Positions 57,663 through 64,000 of a stretch of DNA of 64,000 nt are shown here, in pieces (within the stretch, counting starts at the first letter, position 1; each line of letters starts with the position of its first letter). Position numbers and translations under genes: made by a program. The notes under the pieces were generated by a model that worked only from the letters and a program-made list of their open reading frames with translations, ran no database searches and was not told the DNA's origin. Where the stretch lies: NCBI RefSeq assembly GCF_027595985.1, contig NC_073304.1:145507246-145571245 (forward strand), written 5' to 3'. This DNA comes from Sorex araneus (taxonomy: Eukaryota; Chordata; Mammalia; Eulipotyphla; Soricidae).

Positions 57663-59760
57663 CTTAAACATGTTAAACAGTGCAACTATGGCAAGTACCA
57701 CTGGGAAAAGATGCAGGTGTCAGGAAAGATTCACACATACTTGAAGGATGAATCTCTGGGGCGAACAGCAATGAGGTCAGAAATCTAAAAGAGCGATATT
57801 GTATAACTCAGATGGGATTTCCAAGATCCTTCAGTGGAAATGTTCTGAACTTCATAAGGAACTTGATAATGGATAAGGAGATTAGATTTCTAATAATTAA
57901 AAACTGAATGGGCAATGTAGAATTGTGAGAACCCAAACAATGCATATTTAAGATTTTGTTCTAAAATCCAAATGAAATACATCGTAACAACCATGTTAAG
58001 ACCTGTGTGTAGTAGTATCTCTCCTATGTGAGAGGGAAGTGAACAGATTAACCTCAGAAGACAAGCACAATTTCCCAGGCACAGATGACAGAAGCTTGAA
58101 TGTACTAAGAGCTCTGATTAGGGAAAACAGATTCAGAAAACAAAGACCCAGAACAGGCCATTTCTGATACAGGAGGGGGAAGTGAGGGCTGAGGCATGCA
58201 AGACCCCATACTTTCCTGCTCGTGCTGTTGATGGACACAGGTCCTAAAAAACTGTTCACGGTAGACAGAGAGTAGTACCTCAACAAAAAATAATCACTGA
58301 AGGCATGTGGGGCGGGAAGTGGTGGGGCTCTTAATATTGAGTATATCCTAGATTTTCTTTTACTGTGGTATACATCCTCAGGATTCTAAATTTATCCCAT
58401 GAGCTAGGGAGGTAGCTAAGTTCAAGGAGACCAGAGAAGGCTGGTGACCCCAGATCCAGGTCAGAGGGAGCCTCTGCCTCTAGGAAAACTTCATTTCTAA
58501 ACACCTAGTTATAAGCAGGTGACTTCTTGATGTGGGCCTTCGGGGTGAATGCAGCCTGATATGTGCTGTTTCTCCAGACTTAAGACATCCATGTGTGCAG
58601 TTCGGGTTAGATTTCTGTTAACTTCGGTGCTCCTGTGGGACATACCAGAGTGCTGTTTGACTGATGCTTAAGGCTGTCAGCCACTCTTCCACAGTCATTC
58701 TTACCTGAAGTGCAAACTCTTACATCAATGGCACCTTAAAGAAGAAAGTTCACTGATAAGGTTATACACTCATTTATCCATCTATTAACCCAGAAAATAT
58801 CATAGGGTTCACCCAGTACTGACTGGTGCATTCCATGTCATTGTCTCCAGTAACTGGCTGACTCGGTCTGTTCTCACATCCTTCATTTCAGTTTAGGGAG
58901 ATGGAAATGGAGCCTCTGAACACCTTCCTTGCTCCAGTGTCAAACTCAAAACTTACGTCTCCTTCTCTTCTTTGGAACTGTGAACGGGTGGAATCCATGG
59001 CTAAATCCTTACTAAATGGCACATTTACCTAAGCCTCTCCAGTGGATTTTTGCCCTCATTGATATCTGAGTGAGAAGACTTGATGAAAATTCGACTATGG
59101 TTGCCCCTATGTTCCCCACATCTTCTGACATTCACTTTGTCTCTTGATCTTCAGCTGAAGACTGCTGGGTTTGGCTCACCCAAGACCCAGGGTAAGTACT
59201 CTTCACCTACAGAGGAGGTGTGTGGGTGGGGTTGAGGGAGCAGCTTGAGGCCCCAAGTCTGGGAAACAGAGGAAGAAAAAGAGCTTACCCTTGCTAAATG
59301 CTGCCTGGCTGAATTACATGAAGAATTTAGGACCCTAAGTTATATGCCCACTTAGAGAAAGTTTTGAACCTCCCTGGTTAATTTCCCCATGGGTGGTGAT
59401 TCATCAAATTTATTTAAGGCACAGATTATATCAAACCTCTCAGAGGACAGACTGTAAAGAAAACAGGAATCTGTAGCTGGGAGACCAGATCCTTGGCTTA
59501 TCTCTGGGTAGAAAGCTTTTTGAGTTTTAGAATTATTGGAAGCCTGGAGTGTACCTTGAGCTGTGGTGATAAACTATTGTTTTGTTCTGGGGTCTCTCAG
59601 TGAGTAACCCAGCTTTAGTTTTTAAAATTATTTTTAAATGTAACTTTCAAAAGTTCAAAGTTACTATGTTGGGAAGGAGCTTTACAGGTCTTATAATTAG
59701 ATAACCTCTCAATTACTCTGAAGTAGAGTATGTGGTTTGTGGATCATTTAGGCACCTGAT
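57663..59760. other. Unique intergenic DNA
   Basis: No gene, named repeat or RNA gene recognised over 2 kb. This is the longest repeat-poor stretch besides 29.9-32.4 kb. Confidence 0.5.
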
Positions 59761-59943
59761 TTTTTTTTCATTTCTTTGTGAGGGGAGGGGAGAGGAGTGT
59801 TGGGCCACACCCAGGAATGTTTGGGGCTTGCTCCTGGTTCTTCCCTTAAGGATTGTTCTTGACAGGCTCAGGGGATCATACAGGGTACAGGGAATCAAAC
59901 CCCAGTTGACTTTGTTCACAGTGGTACTATTGCTCTGGGCCCT
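59761..59943 (-). repeat. Diverged shrew-type SINE, minus strand
   Basis: A T-run, then 'gggccacacccaggaatgtt', 'ggaatcaaaccccagttgac' (reverse B box) and 'tattgctctgggccc'. Confidence 0.75.
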
Positions 59944-60309
59944 TTTAAAAAATTTTCTGAATCAAAATTGAACAAAAGGGAAAATAGTTTTCACAGGGAC
60001 TGGTGGTCAGTTTTTCAGCTACTTTGTGTAAAAAGGATATAACTTGTGTTCTAATTTCCAATCTGTTTTTCATTAGCTGTTAGCTGTCTCTTATTAATTT
60101 ATTTGGTAGGAGTCTGACCCACTCTGTTTATATCACATAGTAGAGCAATTGGTGACTATTTCCTCAGAGATCAATGTGATTTCATATCTGTGGGGCTTTA
60201 TAATGAATGCGGGAGTTAATGCCTATTGAACACTTGTACAGGCAACATTCTCTGTCATAAGAATGTTGAGTGTGGACCCAGACTTCACCTTGGTCAATTG
60301 AAAGTGGAA

Positions 60310-60505
60310 CTTCAGTTTGGTGATTGGCTGGTGTTGGGATTCAACTCAACTTACTTACCTCCTGAACTCTTGATATCATCTATTTTTCAAGTGGAAAATA
60401 TAATCATGATATCATTATGCTGTCACGAGGATTAAGTTAAAGGGGACAGAGCTACAAGTGTGTGGTGGAGGGACTGGCACATAGCAGACATCAGTAAACA
60501 ACAGA
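60310..60505 (+). repeat. MIR element
   Basis: The second half is a clear MIR: 'gtggaaaatataatcatga', 'gctgtcacgaggattaagtt' and 'ggactggcacatagcagaca', followed by a cagtaaa end. It is old and mammal-wide. Confidence 0.8.
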
Positions 60506-61592
60506 CACTGGTACAAGGACCACCGCCATTAGAAAATGCAGACCCCAAAACTCCAGTCTTATCCTCACCTACATAAAAACTGAAGGGAGAAAAAGTCCTA
60601 ATTGATTTTCTGGAGTTTTGGAGTTTTTTCTTGTTCAAAGACTTCCCATCTTCCCAGTCTATTTGGCTCCTCGGCTAGGTAAACATTATTTTTAGAGCAT
60701 TATTGATTTCTATATGTTTTGTAAATAGTCTCCTAATATAATTTATCATGCACAATATTTATAGAAAACTTGACTAGACTGAATGTTGTTATTAAGGTTA
60801 ATGTGTGCTCACCTCTTGGCAACTGGCTTTGTAAGCAAAGACCACTCATCAGCATTTGGAAAGAGGTAAATCACTAAGAGGAACAGGCACTTTCAGCAGG
60901 ATCTTTTTACATCCCATCTCTAGTCAGGACTTTGTGCATGCAATACAAGGTTGCAAATCATGCCTCTGTGGCTCACCTGGTGATTTACAGGATCCATGTG
61001 GCATTTACAACATTCTTAGTAATTACAATGAGTTGTCATAACAAGTTAGCCCTGTTGAGACAATCCAATCTTATAGAAATAAATTTAATGCATCCAGCCT
61101 CACGTGCCAGGAGAATTCACTTATCCATGAAATAAGAACAAGAACACAGAGTTGTTGGGGGAAAGGTCATGCAGCTTGAATGGATGGGATTTCATTTCCT
61201 TGGGAAATTGACTGGGCTGCCCTGAAGATTCCCCACATAATCAGATCATCAAGAATCCATTGAGAAATTGCCATGGTCCTCCTGTGTACAGGTCCACTCT
61301 CTGTCCCACAGGGGTGCAGAGAAAGAGCGTGCAGAAACACTGGCCTTTGCCTAGCTAGGTCTGAGTCAATATCCAATATATGACTTTGTACCTTTGTACA
61401 TGTCAAGTGACTTTGTGCAAACGGAAAAATTATAACCCCATTGTTTTTGTAGCTGTGAGAATAAGTAAAAAATGACACCAACCATGTAATAAGATTCTTA
61501 ACTATCTAGGCCTACTTTACCAATATGCAAATGGTGTTACACCCAACAGATGCATAAACAGTAAAGGAGATCACTTAGAATATATTAGAATA
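60506..61592. other. Unique intergenic DNA
   Basis: Nothing recognised. Confidence 0.5.
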
Positions 61593-62847
61593 AAAAGTGT
61601 AGGATAACATTGGTTTGTCCTTCCCCCCTTGCCACAGGGAGCTTAGGTTTAGACATTCCTGGAGACACTCCCGGAGACATTCCCATTCCTTTGTTTATTT
61701 GTAAACTCTTCTCTGTACCCTCCTTCCCAACCAGTTAACCACCTTTTCTCTAATCAGATTCTGTTATCTTGTAAGGTCAGATTCTTCTAAGGACTCTGAA
61801 CTTGTACTGTAAGTTAGTGTCTTTTGTATAATTTACCTTAAAGAAATGTCCTTTCTGTATGGATGCAGGAAGACAATTAATATTATGCTTGTAACTTGGG
61901 AGTTGATTGATTCCAAATAATATTTACTCCTGGGCATCTGCTTTCTCAACTCAGTTGCCCTTAGTTACTAGCGCCCCCAAAGCAGGGTCCCAACGAGGGA
62001 CAGAATGGACCCAGGGCAAGCTGTGAGCTACCCTGGCATCGAAATGGGCCAGGCCAAAGTGCCACAATACTCAGCTATAAGTTGAGAGCATGGTCATAGA
62101 CAAATGCTGTCATGATCCCAAAGTAACGACGAGACTAGGACCCTGCTGGGGTTAGGAAGACTAACCTGGCCTGAGGACTGTGGTCTGGAATATATAGTGA
62201 GATGTCCTCAGGAAGAACCAAACTTTATATCTCTCACTGTGCTCATACAGAATGACATTGCTAGAAATATTAGAAGTAGATTTACTCTAACTATTTAAGC
62301 AGATTACTAGCTCACACCCTGACACACCCTTGTTTGGAATCACACCCTTGAGCGCATCTCCTTAGATGAGATTTTTGTTAATCTCCTCAAGAAATGGTCT
62401 TACCCTTCTTTGTTGATTTGTTAATGTTAAACCCACCTTTGTGCTACTGCCCTATGTAATTTTCTATATAAACTAAGACTGTGGGGCACTGATGGCAGAC
62501 AGAGGAAGAAGACAGAGAAGACAGAAGAGACAGAGAAGGAGACACACGAGAGGACATGAGAGAAGAACGGGGAAGACACAGAAGTAGAGGGAAGAGACAA
62601 AAGCAGGGGAACACACAGAAAAGAGAGAGAGAGAGAGGGCGAGAGAAAGAGAGAAGTAGAACGGGAATGGAGATTAGAATAAACTGCAGCTGATATCGAC
62701 CAGCCTGGCACTCATTCGTTCCTTCACCTGCCCATATCCATCAGCCTCCCCAGGGTGGGGGGAAATGGCATGAGACTACCGAACGCAGGCAGCGGGAGAA
62801 ATAGAGCCCTGTCAGCCCCCTGCCTACTTTTGTGAACACACAAAAAG
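61593..62847 (+). mobile_element. Probable 1.25-kb solo LTR
   Basis: A unit at 61598-62842 starts TGTAGGATAAC and ends AACACACA (TG...CA ends). AAAAG flanks it on both sides (61593-61597, 62843-62847). Near its 3' end it has a TATA box (TATATAAA, 62465-62472), a 150-bp purine-rich transcribed part, and AATAAA (62678-62683). That order is what U3-R-U5 predicts. The duplication is short and A-rich, so the ends are less certain than for the LTR at 39314. No retroviral coding sequence adjoins it. Confidence 0.6.
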
Positions 62848-63038
62848 TACTTCACTGGGCTGGAGAGCTAGTACAGAGGTTAAGGAGATTTTCTTTCATG
62901 TGGTTGATACCAATTCAATCTCCAGCACCACACATGGTTCCCAAAGTACTAGCTGGACTGATCCCTGAGTCCAGAGTCAGGAGTAAAAGAGTAAACCCTG
63001 AATTCTGCTGGTGTAACCCAAAAGGGGGGAGTGCTTCA
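62846..63038 (+). mobile_element. Shrew-type SINE abutting the LTR
   Basis: A body at 62855-63029 ('gggctggagagctagtacag', B-box-like 'caattcaatctccagcacc', 'tgtaacccaaaagggg'). Flanks AGTACTTCA (62846-62854) and AGTGCTTCA (63030-63038) match at 8 of 9 bases. Confidence 0.75.
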
Positions 63039-63189
63039 TTATAGTTATTATTAAGACCATGTGGATAAAAATCATTCACCACAAGCAGCACTACAACTGT
63101 GATTAGGGAATCACAGAGAATGACCCTGGGGGAGAAAGTAGTGCCTGCCATGCTCTAAATCAGAGCCCCAACACTCACAGTTGCTCAGG

Positions 63190-64000
63190 AGTAGGAGGAT
63201 GGAAGAACCATATTTACTGCTGAAGGGAATGTGCACTGGTCGAGACTTTTGGGAAAACAATATGAACATTCCTCAAAAAACTGGGAATTGAGCATCTATA
63301 TAACCCAGCAATTCCCCTCCTGGGAATATAATCTAAGGGCTCAAAAATATAATGTAGAAAAGACATCTGCACTCCTTTGCTCATTGTAGCACTATTCACA
63401 ATAGTCAAAATCTGTAAACAATTCAAGTGCCCAAGGATAGATGACTGAATAAAGAAGCTAAGGTACATGTACACAGTGGAAATACTATACTATTCTTCTA
63501 AAAGATGAAATCATATAATTCACTGATATATGGATAAATCTGGAGAATATCATGCTGAATAAAATGAATCAGAGATAGAGTTCAACATAGAATAGTCACA
63601 CTTGTTTGTAGAATATAAAGAAATATAGTAGGAAAATAAAACCCAAAGACAATAGAAATGAAGGCTAGGGAAACTAGTCCTTAATAGAAGTTTGCCACAG
63701 TTGATGGAGAAGGGTTATTGAAGGGACCACAATGATAATAGGGGGAACTGGTCACTATGGACCTTATTTCTACAAGTTGATAAAGTGATATGCATGATAT
63801 GCATGATCCCTTTTTAGTAACAGGAAAACCAAAATTCCTAAAATGAAAAGAAAAAAAGGAAATGTGTCTGCCATATAGAGGGGGACAGTGGAGGGGAGAC
63901 TTAAGGAAAACTGGTGGAGAGAAGTGGACACTGATGAAGGGATTGGTACTTGAACATTGTAAGACTTAAATCCAATCATCAATAACTTTGTATTTCATAG
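63190..64000 (+). mobile_element. Older LINE-1, ORF2 end and 3' UTR, runs off the window
   Basis: It starts near codons for the GR/CW..LF region, continues through 'aacccagcaattcccctcct' (PAIPLLGI block) and 'ggtacatgtacacagtgga', then a 3' UTR with 'ggacactgatgaagggattg'. It is in the older L1 style of 36705-38290 and has no open frame. Confidence 0.75.

Overview
The window is vertebrate nuclear DNA, very probably from a shrew (Soricidae, Sorex-like). It has one spliced mammalian gene, CD93, and otherwise consists of mammalian retroposons. The shrew call rests on the repeats: a tRNA-derived SINE of the type I know from shrews, a LINE-1 lineage with a characteristic 3' tail (a stretch near 'gcactggtgaagggatgggtg' and an end near 'tgattcaataaa'), and an interspersed repeat containing 'ggcaagctac' and 'ggagacattactgg'. 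The species is inferred from memory of these families, not from a search.

Layout. 1-8.5 kb: an old near full-length L1 (+), then L1 and SINE fragments, including a 5'-truncated L1 with a clear target-site duplication (TSD). 8.5-15.5 kb: mostly unique AT-rich DNA with an ancient L1 and copies of the shrew repeat. 15.6-23 kb: a full-length L1 on the minus strand that appears to carry about 1.5 kb of 3'-transduced DNA, all inside one 13-bp TSD. 23-33 kb: SINEs, L1 tails, an ancient L1, a MIR, and a TSD-flanked 500-bp element that ends in an L1 tail but has a non-L1 body. 33.3-38.3 kb: one old L1 with a 5' inversion (twin-priming structure), later split by four insertions. 39.3-39.7 kb: a solo LTR with a 6-bp TSD. 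43.1-43.6 kb: a long polypurine tract. 45-49.3 kb: CD93 on the minus strand. 51-52.5 kb: simple repeats, the shrew repeat and a 51-bp inverted repeat. 52.7-57.7 kb: a 5'-truncated L1 (+) that was itself hit by a SINE. 57.7-64 kb: mostly unique DNA, a MIR, a probable 1.25-kb LTR, a SINE and an L1 running off the end.

CD93 is the only gene I can support. It encodes a 648-residue type I membrane glycoprotein (C-type lectin-like domain, five EGF modules, mucin-like stalk, one membrane span). A 1.9-kb first coding exon and a 25-base second coding exon are separated by a 244-bp intron. No other host exon, tRNA, rRNA, CRISPR or bacterial-type feature was found.

I found no new multi-gene system. The observations most worth checking are the L1 3' transduction, the L1-tailed non-autonomous retroposon family (a monomer and an apparent dimer), the twin-priming L1 with its nested insertions, the 51-bp inverted repeat, and the two LTRs. 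All L1 open reading frames here are broken.
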